From Euglena gracilis (Eukaryota > Euglenida > Euglenophyceae > Euglenales), in the NCBI GenBank assembly GCA_039621445.1, contig CP154954.1:63880046-63944045 (forward strand): a DNA stretch of 64,000 nt, given 5' to 3'. Position 1 is the stretch's first letter, and the number at the start of each line of letters is the position of its first letter. The notes beneath the pieces are model-generated. The model saw only the letters and a program-made list of their open reading frames with translations, made no database searches and was not told the DNA's origin. The position numbers were made by a program, and so were the translations under genes. This document shows positions 29,188-39,489 of this stretch, piece by piece.

Positions 29188-30354
29188 TCATACAGAATAT
29201 GGTGAGTGGGCGGAAGACAGGGTGATCTTATCTTTGGAAGAATACAGGCTCCAAACGAGCTGTCTGCTGATTTCTCTGGTTAGTGTGAAGGACAGGCCTT
29301 GCCAAATGTCTGCTTCTGCGGCACGCCGTTGCCACCCTTCCCGCTGCCCCAGAAGGGCCTTGAGGAGGGTGGCCATCAAGGAGCGCGCTTCTTGTCCCAT
29401 GCCCCCGTAGCAGTCCATGACGAATGGCATCAACCGCCAGCCCAGTCGTTGGCATGTTGCATCATATTTGGCATGCTTTTCAGCCTCCTGGCGTGTTTGC
29501 CATTGTGAAAGCCTCTCTGCACTTCGCAACAGATGACTTTGCGCAAGGGTGTGGCGGATTGTCACATCCACTGCAACGGGTCCATCACTGTCCAAGCGAG
29601 GAATGAAGATGTCCCCAGGCCGGGAACGGTCATCAGCTCGTTGTTCTTTACGGGCTGTAAATCCTGCCTTCTGTGTTGTGGTTGTCAGAAAATCTTGGAC
29701 AGCCCCGTGCCGCCGGGTAATGAAGTTTGATTTGCAGCAAACGAGGTGGTGTCCGAGAAAATCAGATTGTCCAAAGCACTTGGGACAGAGGTTGGGATCG
29801 GATTCCATTGGTGTGAGAGTCATTCCGAGGGACCAACGAAGTGTGCAGCGGAATTCAGCCGTGGGTAACAGGGTGCGGAGTCCTTGAGATGGTGTCAAAG
29901 CGGCCCATGCCATAGCGTGAGGTTGGCATTGGCTTGCAAAGCGTACAGCATCAGGTCCATTCAATGTTTCCCGAAGTGTTTTCTGGCGGGCAGGCATGCT
30001 CTGCTGATTCCACCACCGTTGAGAATTGTGTGGAGACTGTGCCTGAGAGATCAAGTTTTTGTCACTGTCCCATTGTGGCAGTGGGGCCAAATGACCAAGT
30101 TCATTGAGGGCTGTCCGTAAACAATCGTCAACGTCTTTGGGAAGGATGTCCATGGCAGCGGGCAGGCCCAAGACAGAGGGAGCTCTTCGACAGAAGTCCA
30201 CCACTTGAGACAATCTGGCAGGCGCACGTTGAAATAGTGGATCGGAGATTCCCAGTCCACCGCATCTGATGGCCAGGGAAACTTGCAACCATTCTTCTGG
30301 GGTGCAAGGGGAGCCGACCATGCTACTGAATGTTTCCCGAATAATTCCCGACAA
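29188..30354 (-). pseudogene. LINE B C-terminal CCHC-like and endonuclease-like region
   Basis: A 388-residue frame. PNLCPKCFGQSDFLGHHLVC gives a C-x2-C...H-x4-C module. Next comes DDRSRPGDIFIP, then GPVAVDVTIRHTL and KHAKYDATCQRLGWRLMPFV. The order RPGD, DVTI, KxxKY is the PD-(D/E)xK-type pattern of restriction-like endonuclease domains in R2-class LINEs. It likely makes the target nick for primed reverse transcription. It is out of frame with the RT in this copy. Confidence 0.7.
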
Positions 30355-30570
30355 TGTCTTGCATGCCGCTGTTGCAGAGGCGATTTGCAGGCGCGCAAGA
30401 GGTCATTCACTTTGCAAGCGGATAAACAAAAACGAAGCAAGGTGAATTGCACATGCGATTGAGGTAGGTGCTGAAGTACTGTGCAAGAACGTCGGATGTC
30501 TTCAATGCGCTTATTCCAAACTTCTTCACAGAAGCGGTCATCTTGGGGGTGGTGGACAGGGACCCCCAAA
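30346..30570 (-). pseudogene. LINE B RT thumb (frameshifted segment)
   Basis: Continues the RT in a second frame: LGVPVHHPQDDRF, then LRFCLSACKVNDLLRACKSP. This aligns with the LINE A thumb (LDGCKVNHLLRASNSY). The first frameshift is in the short region around 30,568 and the second near 30,345. Confidence 0.7.
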
Positions 30571-33472
30571 CTTTCAAACCAGAACCAGCAACAAAGGCGG
30601 TCAGTGGTATTTGATGTAAGGGGCTGTCCTGTGGCGTGCCAGGGGGAATGCAAGGGACACCCTCTGTTGATGTGAACGCTGGTCCCCACAATCGACACTT
30701 TGCAGGGTTCACGGCCAACCCAAGCGCGGCTGCCTCGCGAATCAGAAAGGCAAGGGCATTGTGCAGCTGGGCTGGCGATCCCAGCAGATGGGCGTCATCC
30801 AAATACCAGCCCTGCCATTCGACCAAGGGTGAGAGGCCCTCACAAAGGTCTTGTACACCCCAAGCAAAAGCGGCTGGTCCACATGGGTCACCTTGCTGAG
30901 CTCCCCTTTCGGAAGGCAGACAATGGTTTCCACAATACAGCTTGCTGTGTTGGGCGTAGCATGAATCCAGCCAAGGGCACACTTCTGGGCATCGTCTACG
31001 GATGGATTGCAGGATTTTTTCCCGTGACAAAGAATTGAAGGCATTCCTGAAATCCACTTGAAGCAGCCCCCAGCGGTTGTCTCTGTCCGAGTGCAGAGTG
31101 TCCACCATTTGTTGGATTCCCATTGCGATCAGTGGACAAGCATTCGGCACACCAACGCCACATTGTGGGGGACTCAGTTCTTTCAAAGCGTTTACCACTG
31201 TTGGATGGCGCATGAGACATTTGCCAACCAAACGGCGGGGGGTTTCACCTGCTGCGATTGGGCGAGTGTCTTCATCACACACCGTGTGCTCCACAAGGTT
31301 TCCAAAAGCATCCTCTTCCATTGCTGTTTGTTTGTTTTGTTTTCGCAGCGGCGTCAACCTGGCGGAGGAAAGAATTGGGGCCATGCCAGGGTGAACACCC
31401 TTTGTAATTGCCCGACAGATGAAGGTATCAAGCACTTCGAGGAGGTCATCTCCACAAGCCCCTGGGTAGTCTCCAACCATGGCCTTGAGGTGGTCGGGTC
31501 TCAGGCCAGAAGGGCCCGGTGCGGACTCCTTTGGGAACCCGAATATAGCTTTGCGCAGATTTTGCAATCGCTCTTTTGTGCTTTCCGGGTCTGAAGGAAA
31601 GGTAATCGTTTGGGAAGAGTCGGACACTGGGATGCGCGGTGGAGGCTCTGGTGGGTGAAGGTCACGTAGCCTTTGAATCACTTTTGGGTCATTGCTGTTC
31701 TGAACCCCTTCAGAGGTGAGCTCTCGGCAGGCTTTTGAAATGGCCCCGTGGCCAACAAGGCTTTCAATGCGGGAGAGGAACCGTTCTTCAGTTGCCTTGG
31801 CCGCCAGTGCTGTTTTTTGCCTTGTCTGTCTGCCTTGCGGCTTTTGTGGGAGACTGGAGTCCAACCAAGAATCAAACACAGGACGGGTGAGATACAGGCG
31901 AGCTCGTTCTGCAATTTTTCTCCCCACCATCGCCCAGTTTGATCGCCCGCCACGCTGCAAAGGACAGAGCACCGCTTTGGGGAAGGCCCACAAGGCGTGC
32001 AGGGTTTCCCAGCCAGGTTCCCTGTTGAAATGCTTCATCAGTTGCAGGTAGGTTTGATTGACATTGAGGAGGGCTCCACGTGGCAGGTATACAAGGGTCC
32101 CTCGATCATCAAAAGAAATTTCCTCAAAAGTGGGATGAAGGGATGGTGGGCATGGAGCAGAGAATGGCGTAACCCCAGCAATGTGATTTTGACCAATGGG
32201 GCTTGGTGGGGGTCTAGCTGGGGCTGGTGACGATGCTGCTGCGGTTGCTGCCACTGAGGATGAAGAGCTGGCACCCAAAGGGGGGTTGGAGAAGTTCAGG
32301 AAAGGCATCGCCTGATTTGCTTGCATCCACATGGCTCCAACATCTGACGAGGGGAAGGGTCCTAGTCCTTGTGTGCCAATTGGGTTCGCCATGATGACCG
32401 TGGAGCACATTGAGGGGAGGCCTTGTTGGCCAAAGAACAACGGACCCGGCAGATTTGGGAACCAAGATCCCCTTTCCAATGGTGGCACCGCGGGTGGTGG
32501 TGGTGCGGTCGGGGGGATGGAAATTTGTGATGCTGGCGCCATGTCAACGCCCTCACCCGACACCGACGGGGGCTCTGCGGGCGGTGGTGCAGTAGGAGGG
32601 ATGGAGATTTGTGATGCTGGTGCCATGTCAATATCCTCAACCGACACAAATGGTGGGTCTGTAGGAGGTCCGGGGTTACTTTCAATGTCCCCGCAGGTCA
32701 GTAAAGACCGACCTCGGCCTGCTCCCCCCGATGCTGCCAGGGTAGGCTGTGTGGCGTCTTTTGCAGGAGTAGAAGGCACAAGCACGTTTATTTGTTTGGC
32801 CGACGTTAGGCGGTTTTTTCCGGTCAGCGGAGAGGGAACCTGGGGGTGGTCAAGTTCATTTCGCTGAGCAGGAGAGCAGAATCTGGCAGAACTGCTAAGC
32901 TGGGGGGCCACTGTTGCAGACCGAAAAGTGGATGTGCTGTCTGGCTGGGGGGCCACTGTTGCAGGCCAAAATGTGGGTGAGCGTGGTTTGCCAGTTTGTC
33001 GGGGGCTTTTCAGGCTGAGTGCAAAAATGGTGTCCGGGGGGGCCTTTGCATGCCCGTGGCCTTTGTAGGCCACTGGGACAAAATGCTGCAAACATGACAA
33101 AAAGGTGTCACAGGGGGGCCTTTGCAGGCCTTTGTAGGCCACTGGGACAAAATGCTGCAAACATGACAAAAAGGTGTCACAGGGGGGCCTTTGCAGGCCC
33201 ATTGCCTTTGCACGCCACTGGAGCAAAATGGTGTTGGGGGTGGGCCTTTGCAGGCCCAGGGCCTTTGCAGGCCACTGGGGTAAAACGGTGTTATTGAGGG
33301 GTTGGGGTGGCAAAATGTTTTTCAATGTCAAGTCAAAACTGCTGCAAAATGTGTCACTGAGGGGTTGGGGTGGCAGAATGTTTTTCAATGTCAAGTCAAA
33401 ACTGCTGCAAAATGTGTCATACCGGGTTTGCCATTTCGATTGATCAGAAGTTTGGGATGCAATGCAAAACAC
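30560..33472 (-). CDS. LINE B polyprotein N-terminus and reverse transcriptase
   Basis: The long open frame has five parts. (1) An N-terminal repeat region (33,472-about 33,040) has two 21-residue units (DTFCSSFDLTLKNILPPQPL) and two 23-residue units (CDTFLSCLQHFVPVAYKG). (2) A 2A-like CGDIESNPGP lies near residue 265. (3) MAPASQISIPPTAPPP repeats follow. (4) The RT proper has SAPGPSGLRPDHLKAM, LQVDFRNAFNSLSR (motif A), GAQQGDPCGPAAFAWG (motif B) and WYLDDAHLLG (motif C). (5) LAVNPAKCRLWGP follows. All RT catalytic Asp are present. The true start could be upstream of or inside the repeat region. Confidence 0.85.
32667..32710 (-). promoter_or_regulatory. 2A-like ribosome-skipping sequence in LINE B
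   Basis: On the minus strand the frame encodes GRSLLTCGDIESNPGPP. This fits the 2A consensus D-x-E-x-N-P-G-P, preceded by a Leu-Leu and small residues as in active 2As. During translation such a sequence stops peptide bond formation between Gly and Pro, releasing the upstream protein and continuing with the downstream one. Here it would separate the repeat-rich N-terminal protein (about 265 residues) from the RT/endonuclease. Activity is inferred. Confidence 0.85.
33040..33425 (-). repeat. In-frame tandem repeats at LINE B 5' end
   Basis: Two 69-bp units (about 33,062-33,199) and two 63-bp units (about 33,296-33,421). Both periods are multiples of three, so the polyprotein frame stays open through them. 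Confidence 0.85.
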
Positions 33473-33499
33473 AGTACCCCGTGAGTCAGGACTTGCCCA

Positions 33500-34250
33500 G
33501 ATCGCGGGTTATTTTGGCAAATTTCCCATCGCGGCCAGCCAGACCTCCTCCTCCTCTTTTAGATCCTCAACGCTGAAGCCAGCCAGATATCCTCCTCCTC
33601 TAAATCCACCCAGCCAGCCGTGGCTGGCCATGGCTGGCCAGACATCCTCCTTTTTTTTGCCAGCCAGCCAGCCGCGGCTAGCCGCGGCTATCCAGATAAC
33701 CCAGCTCCTACCCCCGAGGGCTGGCTGGGGTTGGGGATGGGCCGACCCCATCCCCAGAAACGACCGAGAAACGACGGAGAGAAACGACCGGGCGTTTCTC
33801 TCCCCGGACGGCCTCAAACCAGGCTAGGAATGGACAACATGCATTCTTTTGAAGCATTCAAGCAGGAGCACCTTGATCGGACCCAGAAAACCACGAGTTG
33901 TCACTCGCTGGGCTTGGGGGGGGGGCTCGTGGGAGGAGGAAACGTCGGAAGGGCGAGCCACAGTCAGTATGGCAACACCTCGCTGGGCACCTCCAGCACC
34001 CCACTCTGGTCCCCCCGTGGGTAAAACTCCGCCTGGGGGCTGTTTGGCTTCGCTGGCAAAACCCCCAAATGATAACCCCCCCCTCATCGCATCGCATAAC
34101 CCCCATTTAGGTGCACTTTCAAGATTCTCAAGGGCTCTTTTTTCACTCAGTAATGAAGCCTTCACCCCATCTGGTTTAGGATGTCGTTTATGAAAATTTA
34201 AAAAGGTTTGGTCATGGTGGAGGGAGAAGTTGTGGGAGAGGTATTCCCCA
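33500..34250. other. CCAGCC-rich and unannotated sequence
   Basis: 33,530-33,700 has recurring CCAGCCAGCC and CGGCTAGCCGCGGCT palindromes, followed by GAAACGACCGAGAAACGACGG repeats (33,760-33,800). No gene is supported to about 34,250. Confidence 0.4.
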
Positions 34251-34309
34251 ATTGGGATGGTTCGGGCAGGGGCACAACACCAGATACGGCACGGCGGTGC
34301 TCATTACCC

Positions 34310-34850
34310 GCCCCCCCCCCCCCCCGGGCAATTGTTGCGCGACAAATCGGGCAGCACAGAGGGGGGTGACAATTTCCCGGGGTGACAATTTGGCCAGCAC
34401 AGAGGGGGGTGACAATTGCCCGGGGGCGTCAATTGCCCGGGGGCGTCAATTGCCCACCTATGTAGGCTACATTAAATCCAAATGACAAAGAACACGACTC
34501 GATTGATCCGTCATTTGTTGCAATAGGACCCTGGATGTCGACTCCCAGCTCTGCCAAAGCAAGAAATGGACATCAGCCAGAAAAAAAATGGTTGGTGTGC
34601 TGACAACCAGGAAGGGGTCAACGCCTCAGCAGGCTTCTTTTACCCCGCCCTGCCTGCACATAGCACCCACCCCCTCTTGCACACTTCCCTACTAGAAGCC
34701 TCCACCTCAGAGGGTGGCCACAACACAACATGCCAAATGCTCAGCACAATAAAGAAAGTTCACAAACATCTTCTGTGGGGGGGTGACAAATTGGGAAGCA
34801 CGGAGGGGGGTGACAATTTCCCGGGGTGACAAATTGGCCGGCACAGCCAG
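34310..34850. repeat. GGGGTGACAATTTCCC / GGGGGCGTCAATTGCCC clustered repeats
   Basis: Short GC-rich repeats around GGGGTGACAATTTCCCGG and CGGGGGCGTCAATTGCC occur at 34,360-34,460 and 34,785-34,850, and again at 36,665-36,735. Clusters abut C or G homopolymers. Confidence 0.75.
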
Positions 34851-34857
34851 GGGCAGG

Positions 34858-34930
34858 GGTGCCACAAGGGGGGGTCGGGGGGGGCGGCCGCCCCCCCCGA
34901 GATTTTGGGAAGAAAATTTTTTTTCACTTC
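34858..34930. repeat. GGCGGCCGCC-centred element end, copy 1
   Basis: GGGGTCGGGGGGGGCGGCCG followed by C-run, then GATTTTGGGAAGAAAATTTTTTTT. A near copy is at 44,248-44,322. It may be one end of a small mobile element. Confidence 0.6.
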
Positions 34931-35755
34931 ACAAAAATGTGTTGTGGTTATGAACCAAAGTTGTCCAAATTTATAAGTGAAAAGGAAAATCATTGATTTT
35001 CACACCAGTTTTGCACAATCTCTGAAGGGAAAACCGCAACCATCTGGCTGCCCTTCGGGCAGCACACCAGGTTTGGGAAGGGGTTTGGGAGGGGGCATGA
35101 AATTTTCAAGACAAAAATGTTTTTTGTTTGACATAATGGCAGGCCCCTGGAGAAGTTTCAAGAACCAACGGCAAATAGGCAAAAAAAAATTCCTTTATTA
35201 ACAGCATTTTTGGGAGATGACAAACATACGTGTCATGTTCCAAACGTGCCCAAGTTTGGTTTTAGGGGTTTGGCTTCTCTGGTGAACTTCACCAAAAGGC
35301 CATTTTTTGACCGAAAAAAATAAAAAAATGTCATTTTTGCAACTTTTTATGAAATTTTATGTGAAGTCTCGGTGCCTTCGGCGCCGTGGTCCCCGCCCCT
35401 CCCCCTCCCCTTGACTCTTGGACAACACACAACTTTTGTTGCAAAAAAGCGGTGAGGGACGCCGGTTCCGTTGTGAACACGGCATCAGAGACGCCTGTTC
35501 TGCCCTTCACGCCTTTTCTGATATATATTTTAGGTGTATTTTAACACTTTGTTGGAAGGAAAACCATTACCGTCTAGCTGCCCTTCGGGCAGCACTGAAA
35601 TTTAACATTTTAGCTCCCTTGTCCCCAGCCCACATTGGTCTTTGGGTTTGGGATAACTTTTTTTAAAAAAGTGGAGGAAAACCCTGCACGCGCGACCCAT
35701 CCCCAAGTCCGGCGCACCCACGCTCCCCAGGGGAGGTTAGGCAGGGGTGGGGGGG
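34931..35755. other. AT-rich spacer with GC hairpins
   Basis: Contains small palindromes CTGCCCTTCGGGCAG (near 35,047 and 35,579) and GGTGCCTTCGGCGCC (near 35,373). Otherwise no gene was recognised. Confidence 0.4.
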
Positions 35756-35756
35756 G

Positions 35757-36130
35757 GGGGCTGTGGACCCCCCCCGGTGAAGCCGGTGAACATTCACCGG
35801 GGGGGAGGGGGGGGGTGCTTTCGGCAGTGAAGTTCACCGGTGAAGTTCACCGGTGAACTTCACCGTTTTGATGGTTGGGGGTGAAATTTTCATGGGTAAA
35901 TTTTTGCTCTTTTCCTCTCAAAATGGTCATTTTGAGGTTGATGCTTCATGGAATTTTATCGAAATTTCCAAAAACTTGCCCAAAATGCCATTTTTGGCCA
36001 TTTTTGGCCAAAAAAGTGCTCTTTTGGTGAACTTCACCGGTGAAGTTCACCGATGGGTTAGGCAGAGGGGGGTGGGGAGGGGGTCCGGGACCCCCCGGTG
36101 AACTTTCAAACGGTGAACTTCACCATAGGG
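35757..36130. repeat. GGTGAACTTCACCGGTGAAGTTCACC palindrome cluster
   Basis: Repeated, mutually complementary GTGAAGTTCACC units at 35,825-35,865, 36,028-36,052 and 36,100-36,125, bracketing T-rich sequence and C/G runs. A relative lies at 51,595-51,650. Confidence 0.75.
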
Positions 36131-36361
36131 GGGGGGGAGGGGGGGTCAAAATGACCAAAGTCCACTGCCTGATCTCCAGGGGTCCAATCTTAAAAAGAAT
36201 TTCATGTGACCATTTCACCTTCCTGTACAGAAAAAATGGCCACCGTTTCGCTGCTCTGCGGGTGGCACGGGGTAAAAACCTTTGTTTTTCTTCGATAAAA
36301 ATTGAGGTGATTGTGAACGTTTTGTGGTTCTGCAAATTTTCTTGTGGATAACAAACACGTT

Positions 36362-36558
36362 ACCCCCCCTTATTTGACCCCCCCCTTAATTGAGCATTTG
36401 GGTCCGGGGAGGAAATTTGTTTAGGCACCGAAGGCGCCGAAATTTTTTTTGCCCTCTCGCAAAGCCAAATTTTCGCCCCCCTTATTTGACCCCCCCCCTT
36501 ATTTGAGCATTTGGGGGGTCCCTTAGCCCGTGGGTGTGCTCAAATAAGGGGGGGGGGG
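36362..36558. mobile_element. Small TIR element family F1, copy 1
   Basis: About 195 bp with terminal inverted repeats: a C-run followed by TTATTTGA or TTAATTGAGCA on the left, TGCTCAAATAA followed by a G-run on the right. An internal ACCGAAGGCGCCGAAATTTTTTT hairpin is present. A second copy at 42,885-43,092 shares the same order. It has no coding capacity, so it is MITE-like. Confidence 0.7.
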
Positions 36559-36796
36559 TGGTACCGTCTTGCCGCCCTTCGGGTAACAGCTTGCGGTTCC
36601 GTATGTCGGTCTTCGGCGTTCGGCGGAATGTTCGCCCCCCCGAGAAAAAATTGATCCGGCACCTATGGGCAGGGGTGACAATTGCCCGGGGGCGTCAATT
36701 GCCCGGGGGCGTCAATTGCCCGGGGGGGGGGGGGGTAGGCACCCAGCTTCTCTCTCTACCATGACCAAACCTTTGTCCGCCAGTCTTCCACCATGT

Positions 36797-36939
36797 TCCC
36801 CCCCCATATTGTCCCTCGGCCCCGGCCGACGGGGGTTTTTTTTTTGGCTCGGCCAATGAAATTCCTTTGGTACCCCCCCCCATATTGTCCGGTCGGGCCT
36901 CCCGGGGGGAGGTCGGTGGGACAATAGGGGGGGGGGGGT
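36797..36939. mobile_element. Small TIR element family F2, copy 1
   Basis: About 143 bp. A C-run plus ATATTGTCC at the left and GGGACAATA plus a G-run at the right. Between them are CGGCCCCGGCCGACGGGGG, GCTCGGCCAATGAAATTCC and CGGTCGGGCCTCCCGGG. Copy 2 is at 45,608-45,786. Confidence 0.75.
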
Positions 36940-37076
36940 AACTCACTGGATGCATCATAAAAAAAGAGGTGGTGGGTGTGGGAGGTGGCGGCGCGGCTGG
37001 CTGCGGTCAGATGTGGTGGTTGGGTTGGGTTGGGTGGGTGGGTGGGTGCCGACCACCCACCCACTAAGAGGCCCAC

Positions 37077-37389
37077 ATGCCTGCCCCTCCCACTATTAAG
37101 CAGTTTGTTGAAACTCTCCAAAAGGTGAAATCTCCATCCGAGGAAGTTGATGTTTTGCTTGGTGAACTCCCCCCCAGATCTGTTCTCGTCAAAAGATTAC
37201 CGTCACTGCATGGAAAGTCAGGGCCGCATGGCTGCCCTGACTTGTTTTATGGAATACATGGGGTTTTGTGCAGCCCATGCGTCTGGAGCCTCCCCACCAT
37301 GCGCTCCCCCCCCCACAAAATTGCTTCTTGCTTCTGTTCACCAGTATGTCCTTCGTACCATGCATTCTGGTTATGCGGTCGCCCTCTAA
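37077..37389 (+). CDS. Exon-like ORF with frame break (unidentified)
   Basis: Starts MPAPPTIKQFVETLQKVKSP and EEVDVLLGELPP. From a run of seven C near 37,170-37,176 the more protein-like frame changes to DLFSSKDYRHCMESQGRMAA and LTCFMEYMGFCAAHA, ending at a stop near 37,389. Either a one-base indel in the C-run or a 16-base GT...AG segment (about 37,162-37,177) would join the frames. Composition is unlike the surrounding G/T tracts. I do not recognise the protein. It may be a first exon or a transposon remnant. Confidence 0.3.
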
Positions 37390-37654
37390 AATATTTTGTA
37401 TTCAAAACACCGTACAATGCAAAAATACCGTGTTTGTAACACGTGTACATTGGATGGAAAGCGTGTTTACTCTTTTTTGGTAACACGTGCACATTGCAAG
37501 AAAGCGTGTTTACTCTTTTCGTAACATGTGTACATTGGACAGAAAGCGTGTTTACTCTTTTTGGCAACATTGGACGGAAATCGTGTTACAAACACGTGCA
37601 CACCACCGCTTTACACGTGGACTAAACACGGTTTTCACGTCCGGGTGTACATCG

Positions 37655-37800
37655 TGGGCTTAAACCGGCGTTTGAGACGCCGGGTTCAGGACAGAACCGG
37701 CGTCCCCCCCCCACGGGTTTTCCGGACGCCGGTTCTGTCCTAAAACCCGGCGTTAGGAACGCCGGTTCTGTCCAAAACCCGGCGTCCGGTTTGGGACTGT
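37655..37800. repeat. GACGCCGGTTCTGTCC palindrome cluster
   Basis: Nested complementary units of GCCGGGTTCAGGACAGAACC, GGACGCCGGTTCTGTCC and AACCCGGCGT. Related clusters are at 38,515-38,605, 39,490-39,660 and 39,785-39,900. Confidence 0.8.
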
Positions 37801-38019
37801 ATTTTGTGTAAAAAAAGTGTGCCATTGTGACCCCAGAAACAAAAATCTCCTTGGATGAAAGGGGATAAAAGGCACAATTGCTGAGTGCAAAATATCATGG
37901 ATGACTGACGGCAAGCGTTTTGCTGTTTCTGAGGTGGGGGGGGGAGGATTGCTAGGCATACAGGTTGCTACAGCTGCACTGATCACAGGGCAAAACATAT
38001 TGCCGGCAAGGAGACACAT

Positions 38020-38475
38020 TACAGAAATTTTGGCTGGACCCCACTGTATTTTTTCAGAAGTACGGTTCGGAATTTTGGCTGGACCCTCCCTGGGTTTTTT
38101 CAGACATACGGCAGGGAAATTTTGGCTGGACCGGCCCTGGGTTATTTCAAAAATTCGGTTTAATGTTGACTGCCCACCCCTGGGTTTTTTCTTAGAATTA
38201 CGGTTGGGAAAGGTTGGATGGACCCCCCTGGGTTTTTTAGAAATACGGTTGTTAAATGCTGGCCGGAACCCCCCGTGCGTTTTTCAGAATTGCGGCTGGT
38301 GAATGTTGGCTGGACCCCCCTGGAAACAACCGGAGGGGAAACTGTGGTTGGACCTCGCTGGGTTTATTATCACGGTTGGGAAATTTTGGCTGGACTTGCT
38401 AGATTTTTTTCTGTCAGAAATACGGTTGGGGAATACGGCTGGAACCCCCATGGCTTTTTTAGAGTTTCAGAGATT
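38020..38475 (+). repeat. ~50-bp minisatellite, forward array
   Basis: Eight or nine degenerate units built on TTTTGGCTGGACCCCCCTGG, then GTTTTTTCAGAAATACGGTTGGG. It faces an inverted array at 38,870-39,350. Confidence 0.8.
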
Positions 38476-38514
38476 TTATGTTTGAAACCGTGTATTGGGG
38501 CTCTGGCTTCACGC

Positions 38515-38605
38515 CCGAACCGGCGTTCTGGACGCCGGTTCGGCGCAGAAATTTCTGCGCCGAACCGGTGTCCAGAACGCCGGTTCGGGCGGGAAAACGG
38601 CGTCC
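38515..38605. repeat. GC-rich palindrome CCCGAACCGGCGTTCTGGACGCCGG
   Basis: A near-perfect cruciform-capable palindrome centred on GCGCAGAAATTTCTGCGC (about 38,552). Arms contain ACGCCCGAACCGGCGTTC. It sits between the opposed minisatellites. Confidence 0.85.
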
Positions 38606-38869
38606 TGGGGACTGAAAATGAAAAGTGCCAAAATGTGTCCAAAATGGTTTGTAGACATGAGGCAATCATATTTGAGCACTTTTTGGGGGGTATTTGGCCA
38701 GAAATTGGGGTATTTTGTGCAACAATTTCCATTTGGCCAAATCTGGGGATTTTCTGAAATAGAAGACCATGTAGCAGGGCTGAAATCTAAGGCAATCTAA
38801 AACCCTTGAGAAGGGTTATCGATCAAGGGGCAACATGGCAGGTGAACAGTGGATTTTGTAATTTGCGAA

Positions 38870-39350
38870 AAGGGTCCAAAAATCGTAATTCTGAAAAAAC
38901 CCAAGGGGTCCAGCTAAAATTTCCTAACCATAATTCTGAAAAACCAGGGGAGGGTCCAACCAATTTTGAAAACACCCAGGGGGGCCAAAATTTCCCAACT
39001 GTAATTAACATTTCCCAACAATTTTGAAAAATTCCCGGGGGGGTCCAACCAAAATTTCCCAATCGTACTTCTGAAAAACCCTAGGGGGGGGGCCAGCCAA
39101 TTTTTTTTTCAACCGTGTTTGTGAAGAAACCCAGCCAAAATCTCTGAACCGGAATTCTGAAAAAAGGGGGGATGAAATCCCAACCATAATTCTGGAGAAA
39201 AAAAACCAGCGGGGTCCAACCGAAAATTCGGCATTGCAAATCTGAAAAAATCTGGGGGGTCCAACCAAAATTTCCCAACCGTGATTCTGAAAAAAACCTA
39301 GGGGTGGTCCAACCAAAAAAAAATTCCAAATCGTAATTCTGAAAAAAAAC
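38870..39350 (-). repeat. ~50-bp minisatellite, inverted array
   Basis: Units read TTCTGAAAAAACCCAGGGGG then GTCCAACCAAAATTTCCCAACCG, the reverse complement of the array at 38,020-38,475. About nine degenerate copies. Confidence 0.8.
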
Positions 39351-39489
39351 CTTTCGATTGATGGGTAACCTGGCATCAGACGGATGAAGACTTCAATCGG
39401 CCGATCGACATGGCCATGAGCCCAAAGGATCCCAAAAATGCCCCAAATGTTCAGAAACTGGGTATTTAGGGCGAAATTGGCCTTTATTC

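Larger units (their letters stand above)
29130..33490 (-). mobile_element. LINE B: near-complete non-LTR retrotransposon with 2A-like sequence
   Basis: Minus-strand element with one long polyprotein: repeat-containing N-terminus, 2A-like motif, Pro-rich linker, RT with all motifs, CCHC-like motif and endonuclease-like C-terminus. The polyprotein is intact from 33,472 to about 30,570. Two frameshifts (about 30,568 and 30,345) then place the thumb and C-terminus in other frames. There is no clear poly(A) tail. The absence of an N-terminal apurinic-type endonuclease and the presence of the C-terminal one suggest an R2/NeSL/CRE-like lineage, not assigned further. Confidence 0.85.
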
